59,500 bases of DNA from Chrysomallon squamiferum. Taxonomy: Eukaryota > Mollusca > Gastropoda > Neomphalida > Peltospiridae. Both the position numbers and the translations under genes were made by a program. The stretch is taken from assembly GCA_012295275.1 (NCBI GenBank), contig CM022673.1:5725811-5785310 (forward strand). The letters are read 5' to 3'. Shown here in pieces: positions 1-13,131 of this stretch. Under the pieces are notes generated by a model, which worked only from the letters and a program-made list of their open reading frames with translations, was not told the origin of the DNA and ran no database searches. The first letter of the stretch is position 1, and each line of letters begins with the position of its first letter.

Positions 1-735
1 TTTATGTCAGAATGGTTTTTGTTGAAGGTGAGTTTCTGTCAGTATGAATTTTCTCAGTATGAGTTTTTGTCAGTGTCAGTTCTGTCAGTATGAATTCTGT
101 TAGTGAGAGTTCTGTCAGTATGAATTCTGTTAGTGTGAGTTCTGTCAGTATGAATTCTCTTAGTGTGAGTTCTGTCAGTATGATTTAAAAAAATGTTTTT
201 TAACCAAAATGAATTTTGTCATAATGCATTTTGCAAAGCAAACTATGTCAGTGTGTTTGTTTTTTCAGAGTACTTTTTGTCAATTTTTTATTATGTCAGT
301 ATGACCTTTGTCAAATGTGAGTTCATTCAGTGTGGGGTCTAGGAGAATGAGTTTTGTAAGTATGAGGGTTTTTCCCAAAGTAAGTTTTGTCAGATATCTG
401 CAATGCAACTTCTGTCAGTGTGATTTTTTTTTTTCAGGATATTTTTCTATCAATTTGACTTTTGTATACATAAATTTTGAGCACTGTTGGTGTGTTTTTC
501 ATGGTTCGTTTTATGAACATGAATTTTGACAAATGGGAGTTACATTAGTGTGATATTTTTTTTTATCAGTATGAGATGTTTTCCAAGATACCTTCTGAAA
601 GTATGAGTTTTTATCAATGAAAGTTTTCAATGTGAGTTTTTTCACTGTGTGTTGTTTGTGTGAATTCTGCAAGTACAAATTTTGTCAGTATGACTTTTGT
701 CCAAGGTGAGTTCTTGCAGTGTGAGTATTTTGCAC
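1..735. repeat. Degenerate 15/30-bp minisatellite in an intron
   Basis: The stretch is built from diverged copies of a 15-bp unit resembling TCTGTCAGTATGAAT alternating with TCTGTTAGTGTGAGT. It is most regular at about 85-182, where the pair forms a 30-bp period, and decays to scattered GTCAGTATGA or GTCAGTGTGA words out to about 735. No exon of the following gene was found in it, so the window appears to open inside an intron of the DPY19-like gene. Confidence 0.8.
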
Positions 736-1165
736 CCTTTGAATTGAAAAGAAATATTAAAATTAGTAACTTTACATTTGACAGTATTAGCTCAGAATAT
801 AAGTAAGTAGTAATATTATTTTTATATTTTAGTGAGGTAAAAAGGATTTAGTTATTTTAAAATAACGCACTAGATGACAGAATCATTTTTAATATAATAA
901 TCTTATAATATATTAGTGATATTCTTTTCATGACCATTACCAATCTTGTTACTGTTATTATTATTATTATTATTATAATTAATACCATCTTAATTATTAT
1001 TTTATTTTTTTAATGTTGTTGTTGTTACTTTTCTTCATGTTATGAATCCCATCATCACATTATCTTTTTTTTGTTGTTGTTGTTGTTACTTTTCTTCATG
1101 TTATGAATCCCATCATCATTGTTATCTTGTTTAATTAAAATTATATTTACATTGTTTTATTTCAG
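736..1165 (+). other. Rest of the first intron seen (DPY19L), with a local 58-bp duplication
   Basis: AT-rich intron sequence. A block containing GTTGTTACTTTTCTTCATG and then ATGAATCCCATCATCA occurs twice in tandem (about 1015-1067 and 1073-1125). The intron ends in a polypyrimidine tract and the acceptor TTTCAG at 1160-1165. No coding sequence was recognised. Confidence 0.7.
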
Positions 1166-1990
1166 TGCACCAGAGTACAGTGGACACCTCCATTGAGAGA
1201 AAGTTTCTCATATCCATTCCATGTTCTACAGATGTTTTTTGTGACATATGTGTTGAAGTATGCATTAACAGTTTTACTATAGACACTGTTATTCTTATTA
1301 TAGTTCTTATCTAACTTAATAATATTTTTATCTAAAAAAAAAAATATTGTGATATTGTAATGAAAATATTTTTTGTAAAGATATGTATCTGCTGTAAAAT
1401 GTTTTTTTTTATTAGATATTTTATTGGTAATGTTAAAGAAAACAATTTATTATTATTATTGTTGTTTATTATTATTATTATTATGAATGTTTTTGTTTTT
1501 TTAAGGGGTGTGTTTGATCCTTTTATTAATTATATTTACTTAATGTTTGTTGTGTTATTTGGGACAGCTTGTGCTTTAAACAAAATAGTTTACTGTGAAG
1601 TCAGTAAGCTGAAAAAAATCCATACAACACTACAGTTGTATTTTTATTTTACTACCTTTTACTTCATACATATTTAAAAATATACGAAAAAACCTTATAA
1701 TTATCATGTGGCACATTAACAAACTTATATTACCATTTAGCAAATAACAAATACAAACACTAAAATGATTAAACAGAATTAATTGCAATTAATAGAAACA
1801 TAAATCTTATTTTAATGACTCAACTAATACACTGCTGTTATTTTTGTTGATATTACTATTACAATTATTTACCATACAAAAAAAAAAAAAAATAAATAAA
1901 TAAATAAAAAAAATAAAAAAAAAAAAAAAAAAAAAAAACCATATTTTTTAAATTTGTAAAAAGATTTTAAATTTAAATTCATTATTTTTT

Positions 1991-2021
<31 letters not shown>

Positions 2022-2716
2022 TTTTAGAATTAAGAATCCTAATTACAAACACAGCGTTCTTATAGCATCAGCCACAGTTTGTTTCATGTTACCTTGGCAG
2101 GTGAGTGTCACCTTTAACCTTTTGTTTTCTACAAATAAAATGTACATTAAGAAAGTTCTGTTTACTTAATTAACTCCAATTTTGAAAAGCCTTTTTATTA
2201 TTAAATGACGATGAATTTATTATTGTTATAAAGTATTATTGTTCTTATATTTTTGTTACTATTTCTGTATTATTATTATTATTATCATTATTATTATTAT
2301 TATTATTATTATTTTATTGTTATATTATCATCATCATTATCATATTGTTATTATTATCATTATGTTATTATTAACATTAACTTGTTATTATTATTGTTAA
2401 CTTGTATTTCAGTTTGCTCAGTTTGCTTTGCTCACTCAGTCAGTAGCTGTGTTTGGAACCTATGCCCTCCAATACATCGATGCTCAGAAATTCAAAGTTA
2501 TACTAGCTGGTCAGACTGTGAGTAAATTTATTTTATTTTAAATTATTTTTGTTTGTTTGTGGGTTTTTTTTCATCTTCTTTTGTTTTTTTTTTTCTTTTT
2601 TCATTCATTCTTTCTTTATTTTTTATTCTGTTATTTTAATTTTACATACTTTTATTTTATATTTTATTATTGTAGTCTTTATTTTATTATTTATTATTTA
2701 TTTTTTTATTATTATG

Positions 2717-2770
<54 letters not shown>

Positions 2771-4081
2771 AATTATATATAATTAATTAATTAATTGTAA
2801 TGAAATATTCCATGAAAATATTCATTGAATTCTTTAAATGGACCTGTAATAGTCTAAAATGTTCTCTTACAGATTCATAAATTCAAAAATTATTTAAAAA
2901 TTATAATTTTTTTATTAACAATATCATAATCTGGTCACTTTTGCTTTCCAGATGGGCTTACTGGTCAGTTATATCTTGCTGTTCAGAAATGAAATGTTGC
3001 TGACATCTTTTTATGCATCTTGTCTCACAACCTTGTGGGTAAGTATTTTAGTTTATGATGTTTTGGGATTGTCCACATGAAAATGTATGTAAAGTGAAAT
3101 TTCATTATCTTTTACATTCAACTGAGTGATGCCTTTTTCCATCTTTTAAAAAAACCAAACAGATTTATACCTAAAATGTTGTTGACTTATTTCTTAGTAA
3201 AATGAATATACCTATCTGTTCATATAGAGTTCTAAATCATTTGTTTGAAGATACCTTTTTATTTATTAATTTATTAATTAATTAATTTATTTATTTTTTA
3301 TTTATTTTGCATATTTTTATTAACATATGTGCTGTGTTTCAGATTATTGTTTCAACTGAAAAATTCATCGAAAAGCTAAAATTTCGAATTGTCATATGGG
3401 TATGTTTTTATTTTGTTGATTCTTTGGGGGGGTTTCCATCATGAAAAGAATAAACTTGATCATTGCACCTATTACTACTTTATTTGCATTTTTTTTTCAG
3501 CAGTTCTTTTAATCTTTAAACTTTTAATGTTAAATATTTTTTCATGTCAGTTTTTTTTTTTTTTTTTTTTTTAAATTATATATTTTTTCTTCCATAAATT
3601 TTTTAAAATCTCATATTATTTATTTTGTTAAATATTTTATTTTTTTAAATTATTTTTTATATACTAAATATATATTTTTTTCATTTATTTTTTTAAAAAT
3701 GTTTTTCTTTTTTTTTAAATACTTAATTTTATTTCTCAAATGTTTGTTTTAATTTGATGGTTTTTAAAAATGTTTTTTCTCATTTTACAAATTCTTAAAT
3801 TATTTATTAAACCTATCTTTTTCTGGTTAATTATTTTGTTTGTGAACTAACTGCATAGAATAACAGAATAAAAGATCAATGATAAATATTTGGCTGTAGG
3901 CATTTGAAAATACATTTAAATTCAGATAATAGAAGTTAACATCTGACTGTGTTATTAAAAAAATAAATTAAATTTATCAGGTTAAATAAATATGATGATA
4001 GGTTTTATTTCCTGGCATATGTGAAACTTGAAACAGATACATAAAACACATGTGTATACTAATAATAACTATGCATACATA

Positions 4082-4119
<38 letters not shown>

Positions 4120-4179
4120 TGCAAATATTCACAAAAACATATTTATACATACATGTATATATATTTTGTGTGAGTATGA

Positions 4180-4219
<40 letters not shown>

Positions 4220-7200
4220 CAACCTAATTCAGACACCAAACCATTTATCTGGTAAACTTGGGAGCCACAGTGGTCAGAATTTCTCAACACAAACTAAATC
4301 TTCACTTAACATATAAAATAAACAATGAAAATTAAAGAATGAAACTGTTTTTTATAGATACTTTTCACTTGAAAAGTAGCTGGTTTTTCTGGATTTCTTG
4401 ATTTTTCACAATTGTGATGGTGGGACAAGTGGTTCCATACCTGTACATGCACACAAGCACATGCATCATTTGTTTATTTATTGTTATAATTAACTAATTG
4501 TGTTTTTTTTCCAGATGGTTCAAGGAATTATGTTAGGTGTTGGAACTATTGGTAGTAAAATAATCATTTCAATGTTGCTGTCCATTGCAGATGATGTAAG
4601 TTTTATCTTGAAAAACACAGATAAATAAACTGCCCCAGTTTTGAATTAGCATGAATAATCACATTCTGTTATTTAAGATTTAATTATATTTTGATGTTCT
4701 CTCATTTTTATATTTTAAATAATTTTAAATTTTTGATGTTACATTTTTTTAGAATAACATTTTTAAATAATGAATATTTTTATCTGTCCTTTTGACATAT
4801 TTATTATTTTGCTGAATTTTTGTGTTTTTGTTTTCATTTTTTTTTTTTTTTTTTAATGAAAAATATTTATGATTAATAATAGTAATATGTGTACATGTTT
4901 ACAAATATTTGGTTTTTTATATTTTTTTTTATCACAGTATTCTAAATTTGTATTATTATTTTTTTTGAGGAGGTTTGGGATTTTAAAAAAAAAAAAAAAA
5001 AAAAAAATTAAATTGCTTTGATTAATATAGTGGAGGCACTTGTTTGTATTTTATAGTTTAACACTTAAAAATGTGTCCTTACTTATGTTTTTTTATTGTA
5101 AAATAAAAATTGGATCAAAATTTTCCTTCCAGGCTCACATAGGTGAAATATTTAAAAGCAAGTTTTCTGATTTCAAGAATTTTCACACCATGCTTTATAC
5201 CTGTGCTAAAGAATTTGACTTCATTGAGGAAGAGGTGAGAGTTTCCTTGCATTATCTGCACTCCCTTTAACTCTTTATCTTTCTTTCCTTTTAAAAAAAA
5301 AAAAAAAAATTCTCCACTTATTTGATACTCAGCTATCAAAACATATTTTTAATCTCTCTTGGTTATATGTTAATTAAAATTATTATTCTTTGTACAGAGA
5401 ATTTATTTTTATTTTTTTTAATTTATTTTTTTGTATTTAACTCCTGAGTTAAAGATTTTTTTAAATTTCTTGGTTATGTACTTAGATGATATTTATTGTT
5501 GTGTATTTATTTCAGACTCTGTACAGGTTGACATACACTTTACTTATACCATCTGCTGTTGTTGCTATGTTGTCTGTTCTTGTTTTTGTAAGTTTTATGG
5601 CTACATATTTTTAATATATTACTGAACTGAACAGTTCTCATGTGGTAAATTAAAGAAGATATTTAATAAATACATTTAGGGTTTCTGATAATATTTGAAT
5701 ATTTTGTTGACACAGTACACGAATAGTTGAATTATTTGTATGATATAAGTTGGTTTGTGTTTGATGCATAAAAATTAGTAAACAAGCAAGTAAATAAATA
5801 AGTAAGTAAATAAATTACGAGTAACAAATAAAAATAGACTATAGAAATATTTTAAAACAATAAAGTATGCCTCTGCATTTTGTATAGTTTTGCTTTATTT
5901 TATTTTCATGTATTTCATTTTATAATTGATTTTTAAATGATATTATTTTTGAGTACTTTTCTAAATTTTATTTTACTTTCTAAAATTTCGAAGTAAATAA
6001 TCATTAAAATAATCTGATTAATAATTTCTTTTTTTTTAGCTGATAAACAAAGAATATTGCAGCTGGAAAAATCCACCTGTTTCCAATGGCACCAGTGCAG
6101 CGGAAGAGATGTAAATAAACTTATTTATATCTTGTATCAAAATGTTTTGTAATGTTACTATAATTCCTATTATGAGAAAGAGACAGAGACACAGACTGAG
6201 AGACAAACAGACTAAATTCTTAGTATGAAGTTCAGAAAAATCCTTCCAAAAATCTTTATCATTATGAATTCGTTTTTTGTTTGTTTGTTGTTACACAGAT
6301 ATTATACAGTTCCGTGCATCTAACTATGAGATCAGATGAATTATGAAATTGTTATTTAATATTTGAGGATGTTATTACCGTCAACATGATTTTTAAATTT
6401 TCTTAATTTTTATTTTATTTTTCTGTTTACAGAAAACCTAAAGGAAAACCACACGCAGAGGTATTAATTAATTGTTTATTAATATTTAAATGTTGTAATT
6501 TAAAGAAGTATAAATAAATGTATAAATAAATTGATAAATTAGTTTCTTAAAAAAATAAATTGTGTTATCTGTCTGGTTAAATATTAATTGGATGTATGCA
6601 TGTTAATATAAACAGCTTCATATCATTCATAATTCATTTTTGTATTTGTTTTTCCTAAATTTTGATAGAGTAATTATTATGTTAGAGTAATTTTTATTAT
6701 TTTTCATTATTATGAAGTTTCTCATTGTTTTTCTTTATTAACAACATTACAATTGTTATAATTATTCTTCTTCATCTTCTTTTCATTAATATTAATATGA
6801 CTATAATTATTGTAATTACTATTAAGTTTACCCTTGCTTTTCATTATCAAAAACATTACAGATATTCATAGTTCTTTATCAATTTCTTCTTCTTCTTCTT
6901 ATTTTTCTTATTTTTTATTTTAGCTGGTGTATCACTTACTGCAACATCTAGCATTTGCGATGATGGCGTTCATAATAATGAGACTGAAGTTGTTTTGGAC
7001 TCCACATCTCAGTTTGATGACATCCATGTTGGCTTCTGGACAGGTTACTAATCTTTTGATTCAGTCAATGAATATTTATCTAACAGTCTTATATGTCATG
7101 TTGTTTTCTTTTTTTTTTTTTTTCTTTTATTCGCATGAAATATTCTTTGATTAGCATATTAAACATTAATTTATATGAAAAGATTTTTATAATATATTTA

Positions 7201-9989
7201 TTTGTTTGCTTACTTATTTATTTATTTTTCTTTTATTTTCGTTTATTTTCTTTTTTTTTTTTTTTTTTTTTTAATTTTTAATTTTTTTAAATAAGCATTT
7301 TATTGTAAATTTCAGATGTAAATGTAAAAGGTTTACAATATGTTTGTAAATGACTAAATTTAATTAAACTAAATCCAAAGTTGTCTAAAACAAAGATAAC
7401 AACACAGTATCAACACAACAACAACAACAAAATGATTTATAAAAGGATATGTTGAGTAAAAGCTATATTCTCTGCTGTGTTTACTAAACAATTTTAATTT
7501 TTTTTTTTTTTTCTACTTATTTACAGATATTCAGTTTCATTAAAAGAAAGGATGTTCACTTTGGTATTTTGGCACTGCTGCTAGCTGCAATGAGTGTGAA
7601 AGGATTTGGCCATCTGCAGTTGCAGTGGAACATCAAGGGGGAGTTCAGTAACTATCCAATGGAGGAGATGGTGGAGTGGATTAAAGAAAACACTTCTAAA
7701 AGTAAGTCACTCCTTTCTCTTGACAGTTTATTTCTCTATTCATGTTAAAACACTCCTAAAAGTAAGTCACTCCTTTCTCTTGACAGTTTGTTTCTCTATT
7801 CATGTTAAAACACTCCTAAAAGTAAGTCACTCCTTTCTCTTGACAGTTTGTTTCTCTATTCATGTTAAAACACTCCTAAAAGTAAGTCACTCCTTTCTCT
7901 TGACAATTTGTTTCTCTAGTCATGTTAAAACACTCCTAAAAGTAAGTCACTCCTTTCTCTTGACAATTTGTTTCTCTATTCATGTTAAAACACTCCTAAA
8001 AGTAAGTCACTCCTTTCTCTTGACAATTTGTTTCTCTATTCATGTTAAAACACTCCTAAAAGTAAGTCACTCCTTTCTCTTTTCTTTCTCTAGTCATGTT
8101 GACAATTTGTTTCTCTATTCTATTCATGTTAAAACACTCCTAAAAGTAAGTCACTCCTTTCTCTTGACAATTTGTTTCTCTATTCATGTTAAAACACTCC
8201 TAAAAGTAAGTCACTCCTTTTCTTGACTCTATTAATTTACTCCTAAAAGTCTCACTACATTTATTTCTCTATTCATGTTAAAACACTCCTAAAAGTAAGT
8301 CACTCCTTTCTCTTGACAATTTGTTTCTCTATTCATGTTAAAACACTCCTAAAAGTAAGTCACTCCTTTCTCTTGACAATTTGTTTCTCTATTCATGTTA
8401 AAACACTCCTAAAAGTAAGTCACTCCTTTCTCTTGACAATTTATTAACCTCTACACTGTTCATTTTAAAACACTCCTAAAAGTAAGTTACTCCTTTCTCT
8501 TGACAATTTATTAACCTCTTCACTGTTCATGTTAAAACATTCCAAAAAGTAAGTTACTTCTTTCTCTGGAGAATTAGTTTCTCTATTCATGTTAAAACAC
8601 TTTTAAAATGTATTTATCCTTCCCTCAGCTTGTCCAACCATCCATATGTCATTCCTTTCCTCCATCCATCTGTTTTATGTTGTCCCTCTTTTCATCCAAC
8701 CATCCATTATTCCTTCGATTTATGTCCTCCTCTTGGTCTAACAATCTGTCATTCTTTTTGTCAATCCATCCATTTTTGCTGATATTGTTATTACATTTGT
8801 GTTTAAATATTAACAGCATGTTTTGTTATTACAATCAGATGCTGTATTTGGTGGTCCAATGTCACTAATGGCAACAGTAAAACTCTGTACTAAGCGACCT
8901 GTTGTAAACCATCCACATTATGAAGATGCAGGTCTCAGGTAAAACTAATTAATTAGTCCATGTTTCTCTCAAACTAACTGGTTTTTTACAAGGTAAACTT
9001 TTGTCTTTTTATACTAAAATGTTTCTGAGGTAAATTTAGTGTTTCTGTAGTAAAAATGATATCCTATTTTTCTCAGGTAATATTAATTGGTCTTTCCAAA
9101 GTGAAATTCACGTTTTTGAGATAAAACTAATTAGTCCATCTTTTTCGGAAAACATTAATCTTTTAATTCTGCTGAAGTGATTATGAGAAATTTTTCATTT
9201 TTGTCATTAGTTCATATTTTAACTGGAAACAGGCTTGGAATCTTTTATATTTATTTTTCTGTAAAGAGGAAATTTTTGTTAACCATGAACTCTGTTATTA
9301 TTTATTTAACTACTTACTTTCTTGTTTACATAATTACTTACTAACTTATTTTATTTTTTAAATATTTTCTTATTATTTTTCTTATTTATTTATTTATTTA
9401 TTTGGCAGAGCAAGGACTATGAAAGTGTACAGTGTTTTCAGTCGAAAACCTCTTGAAGAAGTAAAACAGAACTTTTTGGAACTGAAAATGGATTACCTGC
9501 TTATAGAGTATTCATGGTGTCTCCATGGCAACAAGTAAGTCCTAAGATATAGGATTTAACTGATGATTGAAACTGATGAATTGATGCCTATTTAACAGAA
9601 ATGAAGCCTACATCTGTCAGTAGAATTAATTTTGGTTTGTCATGTCAAAATTACAATTATATTGGCAACAGTGAAAACTACTTAAAATGTAGTGTAATTT
9701 AAAATATTCATTTACTGGCTTTGGGTTTGTCATGTAAGAAAATCACTTAAAATTAATGAGTTTTGAATTTTTAAAAATAAATACTTCTGCAGAGTGTTAA
9801 TTATAATATATATTTATGTTTAGACAAGGATGTTCACTGCCAGAAATTTGGGACATTGAAGATCCAGAGAATCGAGGCAAGCCCGCAGTTTGTGTTCAGC
9901 TGAAAGATGAAGGGAAAGAATATTTTGAAAAACATTTAGATAAGGTTTTTAGTAATAATGATTATGACATATTCAAAATTTTGAAGTGA
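1166..9989 (+). CDS. DPY19L1: DPY19-like C-mannosyltransferase, 3' 15 exons (5' end outside window)
   Basis: Exons: 1166-1257, 2028-2100, 2413-2517, 2952-3038, 3343-3399, 4515-4595, 5133-5234, 5516-5587, 6040-6110, 6433-6460, 6924-7043, 7527-7701, 8839-8938, 9409-9534, 9824-9989 (TGA). Every junction is GT-AG and all phases agree, giving 484 residues with no stop. Family landmarks read along the exons are [77 protein letters not shown] and a C-terminal [13 protein letters not shown]. Several hydrophobic segments fit a multipass ER membrane protein. Known family role: C-mannosylation of tryptophan in WxxW motifs, for example in thrombospondin repeats of guidance receptors, using dolichol-phosphate mannose. 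By length against the usual roughly 650-750 residues, about one third (N-terminal) is missing to the left. The family call is firm. Assignment to the L1/L2-like branch rests on sequence resemblance only. A 28-nt microexon (6433-6460) encodes a Lys-rich loop. Confidence 0.95.
1870..2026. repeat. Poly-A / AAAT block followed by TTTA repeat
   Basis: A long A-rich run with AAAT units (about 1878-1938) is followed by a TTTA repeat (about 1990-2026) that directly abuts the acceptor TTTTAG at 2022-2027. The two blocks are partly complementary and lie within one intron of the DPY19-like gene. Confidence 0.8.
2719..2770. repeat. (TA)n(TG)n compound microsatellite
   Basis: About 15 TA units run straight into about 10 GT units, in the intron between the exons at 2413-2517 and 2952-3038. 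Confidence 0.9.
4085..4218. repeat. (AC)n and (GT)n arms forming a quasi-palindrome
   Basis: A CA tract (about 4085-4119) and a GT tract (about 4183-4217) flank a spacer centred on the palindrome ACATGT (4151-4156). The two tracts lie at nearly equal distance from the centre and are mutually complementary, so the transcript of this DPY19L intron could fold into a stem of about 65 bp. Confidence 0.75.
7702..8600 (+). repeat. 60-bp minisatellite that copies an exon-intron junction
   Basis: The array begins exactly at the donor of the DPY19L exon 7527-7701. Its unit contains CACTCCTAAAAGTAAGTCAC, which is the last exon bases plus donor (the exon itself reads CACTTCTAAAAGTAAGTCAC), followed by a pyrimidine-rich stretch, TTGACAG or TTGACAA, and TTCATGTTAAAA. 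Period is exactly 60 bp from 7741 to about 8050, then irregular with insertions near 8085 and 8225, and decaying by 8600. About 13 extra copies of AAAGTAAGT are present. It is intronic in the gene model. Confidence 0.95.
8601..8838 (+). other. Remainder of the minisatellite intron
   Basis: Pyrimidine-rich sequence with repeated CCATCCAT-like words leads to the acceptor ACAATCAG at 8831-8838, next to the exon starting at 8839. No coding potential was recognised. Confidence 0.7.
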
Positions 9990-10107
9990 TAATTATGCTG
10001 TTTTATCAGTTACTTCCAAAACATTATTTTTATTCTTTTTTACATTTTTTTTTTTTTTATTTATTTTTTTTTTTTTTGATGAGCAAATTGTTAGTATTTT
10101 GAGTTTT

Positions 10108-10144
<37 letters not shown>

Positions 10145-10440
10145 TTTGCTTGTTAAAGATCTGATAGGTGTTTTGTTACATTTTTTATTTTTGTTTTGTT
10201 CCCTTTTTTTAACAATTTCCATGACATGTTTTATATATATAAATTTGCATATATCATTATATTATGATACTTTTTTCTTTTTTCTATTTGCTGTTCACAT
10301 AGTTTTTTTGTTATTTACTGTTTATCACCTGAACTGCCAAAATATATCCATTTCATTTGCAATACATACATATTAATATCAATTAAAAAAAAAAAAAATT
10401 TTTGTTAAATTGCGTGTTGTGATTAAAGAAAAATAAACTT
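9990..10440 (+). other. Probable 3' UTR of the DPY19-like gene
   Basis: AT-rich sequence directly after the TGA at 9987-9989. It contains T and A homopolymers (for example the A tract at 10110-10140) and a canonical AATAAA at 10432-10437 that could serve as the polyadenylation signal. The true end cannot be set from sequence alone. Confidence 0.5.
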
Positions 10441-12719
10441 GGTTAATGATAGTATTAGAACATACTGAAAAAGCACTGTTAAAGTTATGCCAAAATAATT
10501 CTTTGAGAAACTTTCTATTATGGTAAGATATTGGTGAAGCTGAGAGATTTTATGATGCTAAACGTAAATATATGCAACAGAATTATCTATTTGCATTTGC
10601 AGAATTGTTACAGTTTTCATAAAATTATTTTTGAATGTGTTTGGGTTTTTTTTGTGAACTTTTGAGATCTCTGAAGCTTTCAGAGTTACAGTAAGTATAT
10701 ACGTATAAGAATGTAAATTGTTGTTACCTACACTGTACAGTGATTTAGTACTAATATCATATAGGATTATTAATATTGAGATGATTAGATATTTTAGTAT
10801 AGTTGATACCAGTATTATAGTCACTTAGTAAAGATATATTTTTGCATTATTTTTTTTCACTTTTTATGTTTCACAGAAAGCCAAACTAGTTAGAAATGGC
10901 ATTTTGTATAAAATCACCTATGATTAGACACATTTTTGAACTAATTGGTGTGTAACTTGTGTATGAAAACCACCTGCAGACAGAGAGCTTTTTAAATCTG
11001 TTTTTATTTTTTCTTGTTTGTTTTAACTTGTCAAATAATATGTTTCTAAGATTAATTAACTACTTTATTATATATTTTTTTAATATTTATTTGTTATTAT
11101 TGTTATTATTATTTCTATTATTTATTTATTTGAAATGATAATAGTTAGAGAAACATGCCATCTCAACAATTTGTAGCTTCAAAGTTTATTCTCTCTCCTT
11201 TAGGTCTGTCTGTTTCTTTAACAATTCAGCACACCAAAGAGCTTTTTAATTTTTTCTTTAATTTCTTTTATATTTATAATTTTCATAATTACATATCTTT
11301 CAAAGAGCCAAAGAGTAAAGAAGAAAAATGTCAGATTTAATGTTTCCAACAACGAAATTATTAATCTGTTGTTACTACATAAATCAGGAATGAGCAACCT
11401 TTTTTGAAAACTGGGCTGCATGAGACATGGTTCATCAGTACTAGTAATAAATATTATTTTCCTCATGGAATTAGGCGTGCAGTTCAGAAGGTCCTGTGGA
11501 TTTCAGTTGGCCTGTGACTGTGTTAACTAATTTGGATAGAGAACCGTTGAGATTTGTTTTCTGTCAACAAAACAGAAAACTAAATGAAGTTACATGCAGA
11601 AAACATAAACTTGGGTTTTGAGGGTTACAGGATGTAAGTGGGAACATTATTAGAAATTTTCTTTAACATATTTTTTTTTCTTTCCTTCTTTGGCTATTGG
11701 AAAAAATAAAAAATATAACATTCAACTTTTTATATTACAACTCATATTGAAATGTTATTTTTCAAAATCATTACAAAGCTGATGCTGAAATTTTTACATT
11801 TTAAAGTCAACAGCTAGTCTTTTGGCAAATATCTGGCTGCTTTTTGTAAACTAGGTGACATTACAAAAATAATTGCAAATGAAATTGTAGTAAAATATTT
11901 GGTAACATGCTGATATTTAAAAAGAACTGGCTCCATCAATTCACTTAACATATCAGTGAAATGTTTTATTAATTAATGTTGTATGTGCACAGAAGGTTAA
12001 ATATGAATATATGTGAGAAATCGTATGTTTAATGAATCATATCTCTGTATCCATACATACCTACATATGGGCATGCATACACTCACAGACACACACATGC
12101 AGACATATACATTATTTGTAAAAAATGCAGTATTAAACTTTTTGTTAAAAACACAATGTGTTTAAAAAGTAACTTGACTCTCTACAACAGACTACAAAAA
12201 CCTCTGTATTTTATTGTTCACATCTCATAGATTTTCAGTATTTTTATCACTGTTCCTCAAGGATATATAGGAACTGGTTGTTCTGGAATTCTTCCTTTAG
12301 AATACTGTTCAGGTATGCCTGTTGTAGATTCCATGTTCTTGATCATTTTGCTAATGGTAGAAAGTTTGTTATTATTATTTTTTTTTTTTTATTTAGTGAA
12401 CAATGGAAGAAACTACTTGGTAGTTTATTTTTTCTGTTAATTCTAAATATGTCATTTGTTACTGCCAAACTGTCTGAGTAATTATCAAAAGCATTAGGCT
12501 GTTAGTGAAAATGTAATCACTAGGCTTTAGAGATAATACTCTGTATTGTTAGAAAAAGATGGTCTATAGTTATTTTTTATTTTAATTTTTAAAATTTTTT
12601 AAAAGAGTTAAAAAAATATATTTAGGCTAAATAATTGCATTATCACATGCACACATTCAAACCAATTTTGTTTATTTTATTTTATTTTTTATTGATTTAT
12701 TTATTTTAAATTTATTATT

Positions 12720-12757
<38 letters not shown>

Positions 12758-13131
12758 TATTTTATTTATTTCGTTTTTAATTATTCTTTTTGTTTGTTTG
12801 CATTAGCTTCAAGAAAATATATATTTTAAAATATTTATACCATGGAAAAATAATACAGGGGTAAACTTACATTATACAGGGAAAGAAATCCATTAATTGC
12901 AGTTTTAGTGTAAATATTGTTTTATTTAGTGTTTTTAGAACAGGAATTAGTATATTCTTGCCATTTATAGTTTTGTTTTATTTCTAGTTTCTGCCTCTCA
13001 TAATGACTTGTCTCAGTTTGTTGTTTTTTTTTTTTTAATTTTTATTTATCACTTGTTGATACTCAGTTGTTTTAAAATGTATCTGTGGTTGGGTTATCCC
13101 CAGAATAGCTTTCTTTTATTTATTTTTATTA
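10441..13131. other. Intergenic AT-rich DNA
   Basis: No gene is supported here. ORFs are short, Phe/Tyr/Ile-rich and follow poly-T tracts. It holds a hAT-like relic (listed separately) and a (TCA)n microsatellite at 12718-12759. Confidence 0.6.
11385..11520. mobile_element. hAT-type MITE relic
   Basis: The left end reads CAGGAATGAGCAACCTTTT and is followed by a CTGGGCTGCATGAGACATGG-like body, which resembles the CAGNGNTGNGCAACC termini of many non-autonomous hAT elements. The right end GGATTTCAGTTGGCCTGTGACTG is an imperfect inverted counterpart ending in CTG. No convincing 8-bp target duplication is visible, so this is an old, diverged copy. It encodes nothing. Confidence 0.5.

Noticed and set aside
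4028-4316. ORFs on both strands rich in His/Thr or Cys/Val
   Set aside because: They are translations of the CA/GT microsatellites.
7606-8226. A 206-codon plus-strand ORF with 20-residue repeats
   Set aside because: It is the 60-bp minisatellite read in a frame that differs from the DPY19L exon frame. It stays open only because the period is a multiple of three.
11218-11466. A minus-strand 82-codon ORF
   Set aside because: It overlaps the hAT-like relic and AT-rich DNA, with no family signal.
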